The notes: generated by a model from the letters alone, not told the origin. A DNA stretch of 64,000 nt from Stenogyne calaminthoides (GCA_037126765.1 JBBCBC010000012.1:1550001-1614000); one strand, 5' to 3'. Counted from the stretch's first letter, positions 36,602-49,780 are shown. Numbers and translations: made by a program.

Positions 36602-39600
36602 ATGGAGCTATCGTGTTCGCCGCCGCTCTCCGTCAATGGCGTCCTGAATTCACGCTTCGACCACCGTGTCTACGCATCTCTGATCCACCGTCGCAGCCAA
36701 AAAATGGCTCTCTGTCAATTGTCTCCAAACTGCCCTCCCAGCAGCGCTTGCAGCACCAGCAGCTCTTCGTCCTATGGCGTAATTTCGCTAGCTCGACGTT
36801 GCGGCGTTTACCGGAACAATACGATTCCTCTGAAGAAGCCGCGACGCTCGTTTTATGTGGTTTCTGGAATTTTCGAGAGATTCACGGAGAGATCGATCAA
36901 AGCGGTGATGTTTTCGCAGAGAGAAGCGAAGGCCTTGGGCAAAGACATGGTTGACACGCAACATCTATTGTTGGGACTCGTGGCGGAGGATCGTGCGCCT
37001 GGTGGATTTTTGGGATCTGGCATCACCATTGATGTTGCACGGGAAGCTGTGCGAGGTTTGTGGCAGGAGGAGGACAATCAGAAGGATGGAAACGGCGGGG
37101 AGAGTCTTCAGCAGGAGCAATCGGAAACTTCAGCCACGGATGTGCCTTTTTCATCGAGCACAAAGCGCGTGTTTGAGGCTGCAGTTGAGTATTCGAGGAC
37201 TATGGGGTATAATTTCATTGCACCAGAGCATATCGCCATCGGTTTATTCACAGTTGATGATGGCGGTGCTGATCGCGTCTTCAGGAGGTATTGCATTTTT
37301 TGCATGGATGACTTTTGTGCATTTATGCTGATTTGCTCAATAGCTGCAGATATCATTAAGTTTTTATGGTATTTGGCGGAGAGTGTTGTATAGATTCAGT
37401 CAGACGTTGGTGATATATAGATAGCTGATATCCTGGTATATAACATGTGAATCTGATAAATTTTATCTGATTGTAGTGCCTACTGTTAATTCGATTACTT
37501 GACAAAGTGTTGAAGCAAATCTTGTTGGTGCTTTTCCATAGTGGTCTTTCAGTTTCTCTATATGTGCATTTTAGGAAGCTTTCAATATTGTTTTGTTAAA
37601 GTTTTAAGTATTTAAGATGTAGATATGCAAGTTCTACTTAGCCAACCTAATCAATGTAGATATTTTGTTTGTCTTGACATATTTTAGCATCTGATGATCT
37701 ATAATTCCATCTTGTAATTGTATTTTATCAATTTCTTTAGAATATATTATTGTCTTTTGATTAATTCCAATTCTGAAGATAATAAGTTCATAGTCTTCAG
37801 TCTTATTTTATATGGTAAAAGGTTCTGAATCAAGATACTCTTAGCCATTGTAAGAACTCTTTATCATCAATTTAGTATTTGACTTTTGAGCCAATCCTTA
37901 GCATTGTTAATTTGGAATTTTATATTGCACTTACCGATTCTCTTATATGTTATTTCAACATAAACGCTATGAAGAATTTTGTGATGTATATGAAAAACAC
38001 TGTTTTCTACCCCCCATTGAGTGTCTTTCGGCATTATTGTTATGGTAAATGAATTGAAAATGATGTAGTTACTTGAAGATTTCTGTGATATTTCTTGAAG
38101 TAACTGAGCTGATTTCAGATTAGGGGTAAATGTGAATCATTTGGCCTCTATGGCAGTCTCAAGACTTCAAGGAGAGCTTGCGAAAGAGGGAAGAGAACCA
38201 ACCTCCGCTGCATTCAAAAGGTCGCGTGAGAATATTATCCCTGAGAAAGTCACACAAGCTAGATCCCCTGAAAAGTCAAGAGGTCAGAATCAATATTTCT
38301 TGCTGGCTTCACTTTCACCATGCAACTGATGCACAACTAATACCGTTCAAAGAAAATAACTAATACTTTTCAGTGATAACAACTAAGACCGACCAACTAA
38401 TACCTATTAGGTAAACAACTAATATCATTTAAAAATGTTCTTGAGTTGCACTCTCCAACTGGTTCATTGAAGTATTATATTGACTCCGAAGGTCATTGGT
38501 ATTTAACAGAGAAAAAAGCTCTTGACCTATTCTGTGTGGATCTCACTGCCCGTGCTAGCAATGGATCCATTGATCCTGTAATTGGCCGAGATACTGAAGT
38601 ACAGAGGATTGTTCAAATTCTTTGCCGAAGAACCAAGAGTAATCCAATTCTTCTTGGTGAAGCTGGGGTAGGGAAGACAGCAATAGCAGAAGGACTGGCT
38701 CTCAGTATTGCTGATGGAAGCGTTCCCTTCTTTCTTATGGTGGGTATTCTCTTGAGAAGGAAATTAAGTTCCTCTGGATGATGCTTGTTTGGGTTTTAAA
38801 AACCAGGTTTTGGATTTACCAAATCTAAATCCGGTTCGTGATTTTGAAATCCAATTTTATAAAACCATCATTACAACACCTGTGAACCTACTACCACACT
38901 TTCCAATACATTTCTCTCCTTGTACTTTAATATATTTAAATTATAACCACAATATCAATCATTACAATCACACACAACAACAATATAATAATACAACATC
39001 ATTCACTTGTACACATTTATTTGACATAATGTTAAATCCCACCCTACTCAATATCCCAAAACAAACCCACACCTTACTGTTTATCAGGATTTCAAAGTCC
39101 CGTAGATTTCAAAATCGATTATTAGAAACCGCTTAAAACCCAAAACAAAAATCACCTGGAGTATTCTGAGAGTCAAATGCACAGATTTCTACCTATCATT
39201 GTCATTGTTGAACTTGGTATTGTCATTTCTAATTAACTCGTCAGTGAAATTGTTTCTTTTGCCCAGAAAAAGCGTATATTGTCGTTGGATATAGGTCTAC
39301 TAATAGCAGGTGCGAAGGAGAGGGGTGAGTTAGAGGGACGTGTTACCATGTTGATAAAGGAAATTAAACAGTCAGGTGAGCACCTGTTTGGTGATTTTTT
39401 TTTTTGTATTGATATCATGTCTCAGCTTGATGTTGTAAAATTTCAGGAAATATAATTCTCTTCATTGATGAAGTCCATACACTCATTGGTTCTGGCACTG
39501 TTGGACGAGGAAACAAGGGTTCTGGTCTGGACATAGCCAATCTACTGAAACCATCACTTGGACGTGGTGAATTCCAGGTGCAAATTCTGTTTAGTGGCTG

Positions 39601-42600
39601 CTCTGCTTATTTGGTTCTGTTTTATCCCAATCGGGTAATCATTTGGGAGACGTGAAAAAAATTAAAGAATTTCATAGAAGGGCCTAATTTTTAGGTTGAG
39701 TCTCAAAATAGGTCTTTATTTTACAAATGTCTCATTTTAGGAATCAATTTTTGTTTTACTCAATTCAAGGCTTGATTTAAAAAAACAAAAAAAAAATCTC
39801 AATTCATGGCCCGACAAAAATATCTTTTTCCAAAATAAAGTCCTACAAGATGATTAAAAAAAATTAGTGGTGTATGCCATTTTTTGTTGCCGTCTTATAT
39901 GACTTTAATTGAAAAAAAAAAAATTGTTGGGCCTTGAATTGAGACTAAAAGAATTAAATCAGATCTTAAATTTAGAAAATAAATCTGCATCCTGTTTTGG
40001 GAAATTTCGAAATTCAAGTCCTAAATTGAGACTCAATCTAAAAACTGGCCCCTATATGGAATTCTTCCTACAGTTATTCTTTGGGGATGAGAGTCGACAA
40101 AACTCTACTTACAAAGCTGTGAGTGGCCAACGTAAAAAAAAAATATTCTGCCCCTTCCACTTGAGTTTGCAAACACCCTCTTACTTCCGTGCTGAACAAC
40201 AATCACCAGTCGCCAAGCATGCAATTAATCCACATTTCAGCAGATGTAAACAGTGTTTCTTTCTCTATGCGTGTTAAACGTTTGCATCTGTTGCCAAGTG
40301 CCAACCCTCCAAATTAATGAAGTGAAAAAAATAGTCGAATATTTAGAAGGAAGAAGCGAAGATCTTGTTTTCTGGCTTGAGATCTGTTGATGGAATGATC
40401 TGGAGATAAGTTTGAAATCAAGATTGGAAATCCAGTAATATTTTCTGGATGAGTTCATTATTCATTGGATTAAAACACAACTTACCCATTTTGGACTATT
40501 TTTGGAGAGTTTTTGGCGGGTTTGAATGCAACTTCAGTGGTGTATCTTGAAATCCTTCCTTTGGATACCTTCCTCAGATCAAATCCCTCAATCCAAACAC
40601 CTTCTAAGAACTGATATACTAATTGCAATGCTATATGCAGTTGAACAAAAATCTAGTGGATCTTTGAAGTGTATGCAATATTTTATTTTTATTTTTTCTG
40701 GCAGTGTATTGCATCTACAACTCTGGACGAATTCCGCTTACATCTTGAGAAGGATAAAGCATTGGTCCGAAGATTTCAACCTGTCTTCATTAATGAGCCA
40801 AGCGAGGTACTGATAATATTTATCAACAAGCAGGAGACACATGGGAAAAACAATTTTGTAGGCCCGTAACTTGGGGATGACAATTTAAGGAACATATGTT
40901 TTCATTGTAGCAAATGTAGGCCATCAATTTATCTTAGCGCATATTCAGGACTTTTATTTTTGGCAAATGTAGGCTACTTTACGGGCCTAAATTGGCGAAA
41001 ATTAAATTTTACGGGCCTAAATTTGCGAAAATAAAAAAATTTACGGTCTTATATTTGCACCAAAAAAATTAATGGCCTACATTTGCCACAATGAAAACAT
41101 GCACTCCTTAGATTGCCACCACCCCTTTAGTTACGGGCCTACAAAAACATTTTTCCCGGAGACACTGCTGATATATGTTCTACATTATCTGTTCTTACTG
41201 CTTTGTGCTGTGTTCCCAAACACATTCCAGGAAGATGCAGTTCAGATCCTGTTAGGTTTGCGCGAAAAATACGAGTCTCATCACAAATGTCTATACACTA
41301 TGGAGGCCATAAATGCTGCTGTTCATCTTTCAGCAAGATATATTCCAGATAGATATCTTCCTGATAAAGCTATCGACCTTATAGACGAGGCAGGAAGTAG
41401 AGCTCGAATGGAAGCATGTAAACGGAAAAAGGAAAATCAAACTTCAATACTTTTGAAATCACCAAGTGATTATTGGCAAGAAATTAGAGCTGTGCAGGCC
41501 ACGCATAAAGCAGTATGATAGATATTCTCTCCTTCCCAGTTATAAATTCTATAATTTTTAATAGCTTAATTTAGATAAAATCACAACCTTTTTTCGGAAA
41601 TTGTAATCTGATCTAAATTTCTGAGTCTCAATTTAGTTTTTTTTTTTTTTTTTGGCAATTCGAAAAAGTTTGTGATTTGTATCTGCAATTAAGCCATTTT
41701 TAATTGCTGATTCATTCTAATATTCAAATGCCTTGCATTTAAGCAGTCACTGGAAACAAAGCTGGCTGATAATGATAACAGTTTAAGGATGGAAGAGGAC
41801 GAGAAACTAATTTTTGATCGATCTTTGCTGCCCTCATTCTCCGAAGATGAGTATGTGTCCTGTGTATTATTTTGATCAACCTTGAATTTGGGATGTAAAC
41901 AAACCGAATCGAGGCAAATATTACAGTATTTGATCCGATAAAATATTCAAATATTCGTCTTCATTTAAAATTCAAATTTTAAATCTTATTTTTTATTCGA
42001 TTAGAAAGTGGTAATCGAATTATTCGAGTAATATTTGAATACGAATACCAAATCGAATCAAAATTATTCGATTCTTTTACATTCCTACTTGAATAATTTG
42101 AAACTGATTAATTTTTTTTTTTTTCAGAATCACAGTGGTTGGACCTGAGGATATAGCTGCTGTTGCTTCACTCTCTTCAGGAATTCCAGTCAAAAAACTA
42201 ACGGCTGATGAGAGAATGCTTCTGGTTTGTCTTGATGAACAGCTCAAAAAACGAGTCATTGGTCAGGATGAGGCTGTTGCAGCTATTTCTCGAGCTGTGA
42301 AAAGATCCCGTGTTGGTTTGAAGGACCCAGATAGACCAATTGCTGCAATGCTCTTTTGTGGCCCAACTGGTGTTGGGAAAACTGAGCTCACCAAAGCTTT
42401 GGCAGCAAGTTATTTTGGCTCTGTAAGAAATCATGCCCTGTTGCTCTAATTTTGTTGGGATCGTAAATTTAATTTTCACAAGGTCATTCCAAGTCTGTCA
42501 AATATATGTTCTAAAAAGGAAAAACAAAGGTGAATGTTATTATTAGTCCTTTATCATACACCCATTTTGATTTTAGTCATCGAGCTTTTTTGAATGTGAA

Positions 42601-44782
42601 ATTCATCCCTTAAAACTTTATCAAATTCAACTTTTTGGTACTTTACCAGTTGCAACAGTAAACTTACCGGTAATCGCTGATGTGGCAATTTGCTGGTAAA
42701 TGCCATGTCAGCGATTACCAGACAGCTTATCTGTTACAGACGGTAAAAGGGCCAAAAAGTTGAATTTGGTAATTTTAAGGGACGAAATTCAAAGGCAAAA
42801 AAGTTAAGAGGTCTAAAATCAAAGTGGGTGTAAATTATGGGACTAAAAATAACATTTGCCCAAAAAAAAAACCTTATGACTAATCTGAATTCTCTTTGAT
42901 GAGAGTGATATATTTGATTTAGTCACCTATAATCCATTCCATTTATATTTTTACGTAGTGTTGCCCAAACAAAAAATAAGAGATGCAGGTCTCAAGTCTA
43001 ATTCAGTGTGCAGGACCTCCCCCCCCACCCCCACCAAAAAAAAAAGAAAAGAAGAAGCACATATCACATATAATATGGTATTGCTGTTATTGAAATATAG
43101 GCATTTTTCTGATCAAAGTCGAGCTATATGAGTCGTAGAGGAGTGTTTTCTCAGGCTGTTTTCCGCTCATTGTAAAAGATGAGCTTGTGTTTTTAGCCTT
43201 AGCCTATCAAATAGTGAAGCAGTTCTCTGAATGTTTTGCTATTAATTTCATAATTTTCATTCAATGCAATTTGATTTAAGAGTCAGCTTGCTGAAATTAT
43301 GAGATCACACTTTTCGTGCAGGAGTCTGCCATGCTAAGATTAGACATGAGTGAGTATATGGAGCGCCATACTGTAAGCAAGCTGATCGGATCTCCTCCAG
43401 GTTATGTGGGCTATGGAGAAGGAGGCACTCTGACTGAAGCTATCAGAAAACGACCTTTTACTGTTGTGCTGTTAGATGAGATTGAGAAAGCTCACCCAGA
43501 TATCTTTAACATCCTCCTCCAGTTATTTGAAGATGGTCACTTGACAGATTCTCAGGTTTAGATGCTATTATAATTAATTTGTTATATAAGATAGTAATAG
43601 CGAATGATGTTCTTTCTCTATACAATCATAATATTACTAAAGATGAATCATTGAAATTTGTTTAACAGGGTCGAAGAGTTTCGTTCAAGAATGCCCTGGT
43701 AGTAATGACTTCCAATGTGGGGTCTGATGCCATTGTGAAGGGCAGATCAAACACCTTTGGTTTTTTTAGTGATGAAGGTGGTTCGACTTCATATGCTGGA
43801 ATGAAAGGTTTGGTTATGGAGGAGCTGAAGGGTTATTTCCGCCCTGAATTGCTCAATAGAATAGACGAAGTAGTGGTGTTCCGTTCCCTTGAGAAACCTC
43901 AGGTTTGCCTTCGCTGGTTTTCTATTGTCTCTCTCTATGTGTGTCTCTGTGTGGAGCATGTCTGGGGTTATATTATGAGAGAACATTTTTTCCAAGTCCT
44001 GTATGTTTGCCCATTTTTGGTTTCCGGACAGTCCACTTTCCCTAATATAATTCTGTTCTGTAAACTTTCAGTATTCTACTCCAGTCCTTTTTAGTCGTTT
44101 GACCGGCTACAGCTGGTGAACAGCGGACTTTCAGCTGACGTGGCTACTTTTTGTATTTTTGAATATTGAATTTTCGTCCTGTTAACTTTCAAAACTGGTT
44201 AACCCGCTGTAGCCAGTCAAAGGACTTTGAAAGTTAACATGACGAAATTCAACTAGGAAAAATAGAGGGCCTGAAACAAAAAATGAGCAAACGTACATGA
44301 CTAACATGAACGTTTTCCCTTGTATTATGTTTCAATTCACATCCTTGATATACTGGTGCTCAATAGAATAGCCTATTATAATTTTCTGAGATGAGAATTC
44401 TGGTAAAGAATTTGATCCTAACAAACCAATATTGCCACCATTTGACAAATTCTGTTTCCATTAATTTCAGATGCTTGAAATATTGGACATAATGCTGCGC
44501 GAGGTGAAGGAACGTCTCGCCTCTTTGGGAATCGGTCTGGAGGTATCAGAACCAGTCATGAACTTGATATGCCAACAAGGGTACGACCGGAGTTATGGTG
44601 CACGCCCTCTCAGGAGATCAGTTACTCTAATTATCGAAGATCTCGTAAGTGAATCTCTACTTTCTGGAAATTACAAGCCTGGTGATATTGCCATAGTTCA
44701 TTTGGATGATTCTGGTAATCCAGTGGTAGTCAACAAATCAGACAAGAAGATCCAATTATCTGACACAACTTCCAATTTGTAG
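36602..44782 (+). CDS. CLPD: Chloroplast Clp/Hsp100 ATPase ClpD (ERD1), 12 exons
   Basis: ClpD is a stromal AAA+ unfoldase that feeds proteins to the ClpPR protease. I place the exons at 36602-37287, 38119-38282, 38510-38739, 39267-39375, 39447-39577, 40705-40806, 41231-41512, 41747-41850, 42128-42422, 43322-43555, 43669-43902 and 44471-44782. They total 2883 nt, a 960-residue frame with no break, close to Arabidopsis ClpD in length. A Ser/Arg-rich N-terminus is the plastid transit peptide. A double Clp-N domain follows ([40 protein letters not shown]). AAA1 has Walker A GEAGVGKT (about residue 333) and Walker [13 protein letters not shown]2 has GPTGVGKT (about 681), [13 protein letters not shown] and the sensor region SYGARPLRR. 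The TDITE/ESL middle region is divergent, which favours ClpD over ClpC. The start is the first ATG that opens the transit peptide. Arabidopsis ERD1 is induced by dehydration and senescence. Confidence 0.95.
38316..38466. mobile_element. MITE family A (ACAACTAATAC) copy 3, CLPD intron 2
   Basis: It begins CACCATGCAACTGATGCACA, has four to five AACTAATAC-type repeats, and ends GAGTTGCACTCTCCAACTGG. Intron 2 is only 227 bases, so the MITE makes up about two thirds of it. Confidence 0.68.
38777..39155. mobile_element. MITE family C copy 2, CLPD intron 3
   Basis: The ends GATGCTTGTTTGGGTTTTAA and TTAAAACCCAAAACAAAAAT are inverted. The internal GGATTTCAAAGTCCCGTAGA matches the element in TDP intron 6. 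No ORF of interest. Confidence 0.65.
39664..40067. mobile_element. Foldback MITE, CLPD intron 5
   Basis: AGAATTTCATAGAAGGGCC and TTGAGTCTCAAAATAGG on the left pair with CCTAAATTGAGACTCAA and GGCCCCTATATGGAATTCTT on the right. Confidence 0.6.
40842..41157. mobile_element. Mutator-like foldback MITE, CLPD intron 6
   Basis: The inverted ends are TGGGAAAAACAATTTTGTAG and CTACAAAAACATTTTTCCC. The flanks GGAGACACA (40833-40841) and GGAGACACT (41158-41166) form a 9-bp duplication with one mismatch. The interior repeats GGGCCTAAATTTGCGAAAAT and TTTGTAGGCCCGTAAC-type blocks. Confidence 0.75.
42529..42861. mobile_element. Foldback MITE, CLPD intron 9
   Basis: The left arm ATGTTATTATTAGTCCTTTA ... CACCCATTTTGATTTTAG pairs with the right arm AAAATCAAAGTGGGTG ... 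GGGACTAAAAATAACAT. A central pair is GGTAATCGCTGA / TCAGCGATTACC. Confidence 0.72.
43983..44317. mobile_element. Foldback MITE, CLPD intron 11
   Basis: GTATGTTTGCCCATTTTTGG on the left pairs with AAAAAATGAGCAAACGTAC on the right. TTTTCGTCCTGTTAACTTTC pairs with GAAAGTTAACATGACGAAA in the core. Its arms resemble the intron 9 element. Confidence 0.65.
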
Positions 44783-45126
44783 GGTACGTTCTATAGGCTC
44801 GTTCCTCTGTATCCTTATTTTCGATTTATAGAATAACACACAGAAGCAGTAGTATAAGATGAAATTTGTATATTGACCATTAACTTTTGTACAGAGCATG
44901 TAATTAATCGATTTAACTACAATTATTATAAGTGTATAGAAAGCTTGTATCATTCTTTGGACCTTGAAAATATTAATCCAACAGTGTATCTTGTACTAAG
45001 TTTCTTTTTGCCTCTATGACTTGAGGATGTCTGTTGAGTTTGACGAACAACTTGGTATTATTTCCCAAGAATCACAGGCATTGTCGACTGTTTGAGCTAC
45101 TAGAAAGTAGAAACTGAATCGCTTGA
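44783..45126. other. CLPD 3' flank
   Basis: This probably includes the 3' UTR. No clear polyadenylation signal or other feature was singled out. Confidence 0.4.
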
Positions 45127-45301
45127 GGGCTCGTTTGGTTGGGGGTAATGAAAATGAATGATGAGTAACGAGGAGTCATTCTCGTTGATATTGCTTGGTA
45201 ATTTTTAACCAAGTAGTAACAATGCAACCACTTATCCTAGGTGATTGATCCCTTAATGATACACATTACCATTTCCATTATAAACCCATACCAAACAGCC
45301 C
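45127..45301. mobile_element. Tourist-like MITE
   Basis: The ends GGGCTCGTTTGGTTGGGGGT and ACCCATACCAAACAGCCC are inverted and flanked by TGA (45124-45126, 45302-45304), which fits the TNA target of PIF/Harbinger. The 175-bp element is of the same family as the outer MITE at 8203-8889 (shared TGATTGATCCCTTAATGATA-type block). Confidence 0.8.
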
Positions 45302-46696
45302 TGATAGTTAAAAACATTTTTGGTCTAGTAATTTTCACTTTTTTCGCAAATCATCATAAGATATAGATAAAAGAATCAGTTTAGTCCTGTAATTTTGTAT
45401 GTTCAATATTTTGTCAAACGCTGTCGTTTTCTGCACATGTCATGAGACGCTTTGCCAAAAGGTGAAAGATCTCAAAATGAGCTAAAAAAGGAGTTGGGCC
45501 TAAGCTGTGCCATGCTAATTCATTTTGGCACGTTTGATAACTTTAGTTAATTCAACAAGTTATCAACACTTTCCTCCTACATAGAACCCACTCTAATTTT
45601 AGAAAAGAAAGTTATTGAAGCCCATAAGTTGTCTCACTTAGTTTGAAGGAAAACCCAACCATTAGTAAATCTCATGTAGAAATAGGCATGTCATGTGTGG
45701 ACTGAAATGTGTGGCTAAAGCAACCACTTGAACAGAGCAACTTGTCAAAAGTACTTAAAGGGTTCTTTTATAAGGGCAGTTTTGAAACACAACTCAAGGG
45801 TATATAAATTTTTTTATTTAAAGCTGGTGTGACCTAATATTTAAAAAAAAAAAAAAACACTTCTAACTTTGTAGCTTGTATTTCAAAACACACACTTAAT
45901 TATGTTAGTAGATTGAGGAGCTTCAGCTTGACTAACCAACATTTAAAATAAAATCTATGTTCTTCAATCGACTATTGACAGTTGACAGAACTCGAGCGTT
46001 TAACTTTTTAAAGGGAACATTTTGATAAAGATAAGATGCCATGGGTTGGATTTGGGATTTGACTTTAATTCCAAGAGTAGGTACATATATACTACTATTC
46101 ATAATTTCATATTATTTATTTGAATATTACTAATTTGTGGTTTAATTAAGCAAAATACAAATTAAATATTGGTACATGTATATTAGTACAGTGCACCCTT
46201 TATATGTAATACTTTGTGCTATTCCAAATAGTAATTAAGCAATACTGGGGTGCTTCTGTTTAAATTGCGGTTTCAATTTTAGGCAATCACGTGTGCTGCG
46301 TGCATAATGCAATGCATACGCATAGTTTGACTTAGTCAAGTCAACAACTCAAAACAACATCTTTCACATATTCCATTCAAATAAGAACCTCCCTAATATA
46401 TATCTATCACAAACGCGTTTCACCCAAACAGTCAAAGGACAAAATCAGATTAATTTAAGTGTATTTTAAATGGTATTAATTTTTTTTATTAACAATATTT
46501 ATTATTTTTATTGAACAGTATATATAATCGATCGATGTGCATCATATATTGTTTAATAAAAATAATTAATACTTTGAATTGGTGCATGATGTGCACAGAA
46601 GAGTGACTCCGTTTATAAATATACTTAATTTGCACGTTACACCTACTCAAAATTATATATACATGCAAAAACAGAATGAGTAGGTCTCATAGGCCT
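45302..46696. other. Intergenic
   Basis: No gene is supported. AT-rich, with a poly-A run at 45842-45857. Confidence 0.5.
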
Positions 46697-46890
46697 CCAG
46701 GTGCACCGTGCACTCATATTGCATTTTAGAATCATGCAACTTGTTATAATGAAAGATGCAAATTTGTTTATACTGAACCGTGTAACTATTTTTTTTACAT
46801 TAATAATTGCACGGTTCAGTGTAACCAAGTTGCATATTTCAATATAACAAGTTACATGATTTTAAAATGAAAAGTGTATCTGAATGCGAC
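46697..46890. mobile_element. MITE family B (GTGCAC palindrome) copy 2
   Basis: The left arm CCAGGTGCACCGTGCACTCA, TTGCATTTTAGAATCATGCA pairs with the right arm GTTACATGATTTTAAAATGA. A second inverted pair is GAACCGTG / CACGGTTC around 46785-46820. Confidence 0.65.
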
Positions 46891-47641
46891 AAAATTTGTT
46901 CTCTCTATCACTCTCCGTGTCATTTGGACATTTAGTCCGCAAATTTAGAAGTAGAAGGAGATGGGCGGGCCGAATTCGATGACTACTCAAGTTCAAGCTT
47001 CAATTTCACATTTGCATCTCATAATTATATATATAAAATAATATATACACACAAACACACACTTATATACAGTATCTGCTGACAAAGTAATAAGTAAAAT
47101 CAAAGTAACGGGCTTTTGCAGCAGCAAACCTAAATTTTCTTGATGCAAAACTCAGTGATATCGATATCATGAATACAGTATATGTTTTAGACTTTTAGGC
47201 TCATTGTCTTTCCTTCTTTTTCAAACGTGGGAACTGCCGAAAGACATATAATTAACTTCTCAGGCAAGCCTCTCTCCCTCTCTCTCTCTCTCTCTCTCAT
47301 GATTTTTCATGCTGATCTAATTATCTTTTATACAACATATATACTTTGCTTCGTGTTAGGAAAAAACTTAAAAAGTACCTACTTAGATTTCCTAAAGTAT
47401 GTGGGAACGGTAACAAAATATTTGAGATTGCATAAAGTTCTCTAAATATTTTTCTATGATAATCTTTCACACTTTTATAAGATTGGTAGATTTTGTTCCA
47501 AAGCAGGAGGAGATTTTTATAACGTAATACGGGGAATTTAATGCATATTTTACGAATTTAATGCATATTTGCAAAAAAATCTCCATATATAGTAGAAAAT
47601 TTCAAATTCCAAGGGGGAGGCACCCTGAATCCGTCCCTGTT
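46891..47641. other. Intergenic with (CT)n microsatellite
   Basis: A CT microsatellite spans about 47271-47298. Otherwise only AT-rich sequence with a short duplication of TTTAATGCATATTT near 47545-47570. Confidence 0.5.
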
Positions 47642-48059
47642 TGCACCAGTTGCACCGTGTAATTAGTGCATAACTAATATTATTCAGTGAAAATAAGGAG
47701 TATTATTCATTAAAAACAACTAATACTCCCCCATCCATCAAAACTGTGCTCATTTCGTTTTGACGTGTTGTACGAAAAGGTAAATTAAGTCTATTTAAGA
47801 ATAACATAATTGATAGTGAGTAAAATATAATGATAACTTGAGTAATTAAGTGATTGTTGGACGATGAAAATAAAAAAAATTGTGTTCATAAACGTACTTA
47901 ATTTACCTTTCCGTACAGCATGTCAAAACGAAATGAACACAATTTTGATGGACGAAAGGAGTATTATTTAGTGATAATGTTCGATGAACACAATATTATT
48001 CAATGAAAATAATTAATACTATTAAAAAAACATCAATTACATGGTGCAATTGGTGTACA
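47642..48059. mobile_element. MITE family A (ACAACTAATAC) copy 4, split by a Stowaway MITE
   Basis: The left end TGCACCAGTTGCACCGTGTA and right end ACATGGTGCAATTGGTGTAC are inverted. AACAACTAATA repeats lie inside. The Stowaway element at 47726-47961 sits in one of the TA steps of the repeats. Confidence 0.65.
47726..47961. mobile_element. Stowaway MITE nested in MITE family A
   Basis: The ends CTCCCCCATCCATCAAAACT and TTTTGATGGACGAAAGGAG are inverted and flanked by TA (47724-47725, 47962-47963). CATTTCGTTTTGAC pairs with GTCAAAACGAAATG. 236 bp, the usual Stowaway size. Confidence 0.82.
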
Positions 48060-49780
48060 TAAGAATTTGTCTCACTAAGATTTGTATGAAATGTGTAACA
48101 TAGGATTAGTTTAGATACTTCTGTGAACAAGTAAAGGGAACTATTTCATTTTTATTATGTATATGTGAAATAATTCATTTCAATTAAAATTGAATCTAAT
48201 GTTTAGTTTTACAAAATTATTCTACTAGCTTACAGATATTTTAGTAAGTTGAATGAAATAATGATTTCTCTATGACCTTTGTGATTGTCATGTCATAATG
48301 AAAAGTACGATCTAGAAATCAGTGCATTTACTAATGTAGAGTGGCATAAACTGGTATACGCATAGGGCACAAATGGAGAAGTTGGTAATTTCTTGAGAAT
48401 GAAATTAATTAGGTGTATCTACAATTTACACATGTAAATAGTACAGTTTTTGTGAAATTATATTTTAATTAATTTTTTCTATAGTTAATTGAAAAGTGCC
48501 AGAGTGACAATCATTTTGGCGAATTATCAATTAATTTTTTTGATAATTTAATTCTTTTTTTTTTTTTTAGTTTTATCAATTAATCTAGCTAGCGACATTT
48601 TTTTTTTAAACTTTTTCTGTGTTAAGATTCAAACATTGTATTAAACTCCCCCAGTAGAATTAACAGATTATTTAATAATAGTACCGCTTTTTTGTGTTTG
48701 AACTTTGAATTGAAGAATTTAATTTGACCAGATAAATTCGTCTAATTAATTAGTATAATTTCAATCTGCAACCTCAAACTATTGACTTGAACAACTAATT
48801 TGACACAAGCTCATTGAAATGGCTCTCAGGTCAGCAATGCACTGCATAATTAATCTCATGCAATTCTTACTCTGGTTCATTGTCCACATGGAAATTAATT
48901 AAAAATCGATTCTTGTATATATATATATTTTATAACTCGGTATTCGATCAAAAACTGACTAATTCGGGGAATCAAAATCCACCGTCCACTAGCGAGGGCC
49001 CCACTTCAAGTTAGAGCAAAATTCTGTGTGAACTGACCCATCTTAAAAGTTGATCCGAAATAGTGAATCCGAAATGCTAAGAGTATAAAAAAAACCTCAA
49101 TGTACTTCATGTCATAAACCGTCCAAATAAAATTAACCACACAATAATTGGCATTTGTAGTGCTTAAAAGAAAGTACACAAGTGAAGAAACGATTTATAA
49201 CTCAGCACAAAACAACACAATTTGGTGATTTTAATTATTCAATGACTTAAAGCTATATATATCTGAAACTCTCTTGTGAGACGTCTCTCGTGAGATGGTC
49301 AAAATTCATCAATAAACATGCAAATCAGATAGTAATAGGCAAGTGGTTTAATCAATTAGAAATTAATTTACATCTCTATTTTTTGTTTTGAAAATTTCCT
49401 ACCCCTCTATTACTCAAAACCTATGATCTCACTGACCTATAGAATTCGTGCTTTAAAATCGTTTGAGTTATCTCACTTTGTCATTAACCTCTCTGATAAT
49501 ATCTATGTCAAACGAAAAGTTCTGAGAATATACATTAATTAATTCGTAAATACGTAATCATTAATAGGTGAGATTAATTATAGTACACGGCAACTCATCC
49601 TCGAAGTATAGCTAGGGGTTGCCTAGCTCCTAATTTTAATGCATAAAGAACGATAATGAAATTTGAACCACATCTTAATTCTACGTTCTAGGAATTATAT
49701 CATTATTGCATCTGCAATGTATGCTAGCATACCTTGTATTAAATACATCCAATACTTTCAACTAGGTAACATATATATAT
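48060..49780. other. Intergenic, AT-rich
   Basis: No gene is supported. GTGAGACGTCTCTCGTGAGA near 49275 recalls GAGACGTCTCATATT near 19622 and may be a shared repeat fragment. Confidence 0.5.
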
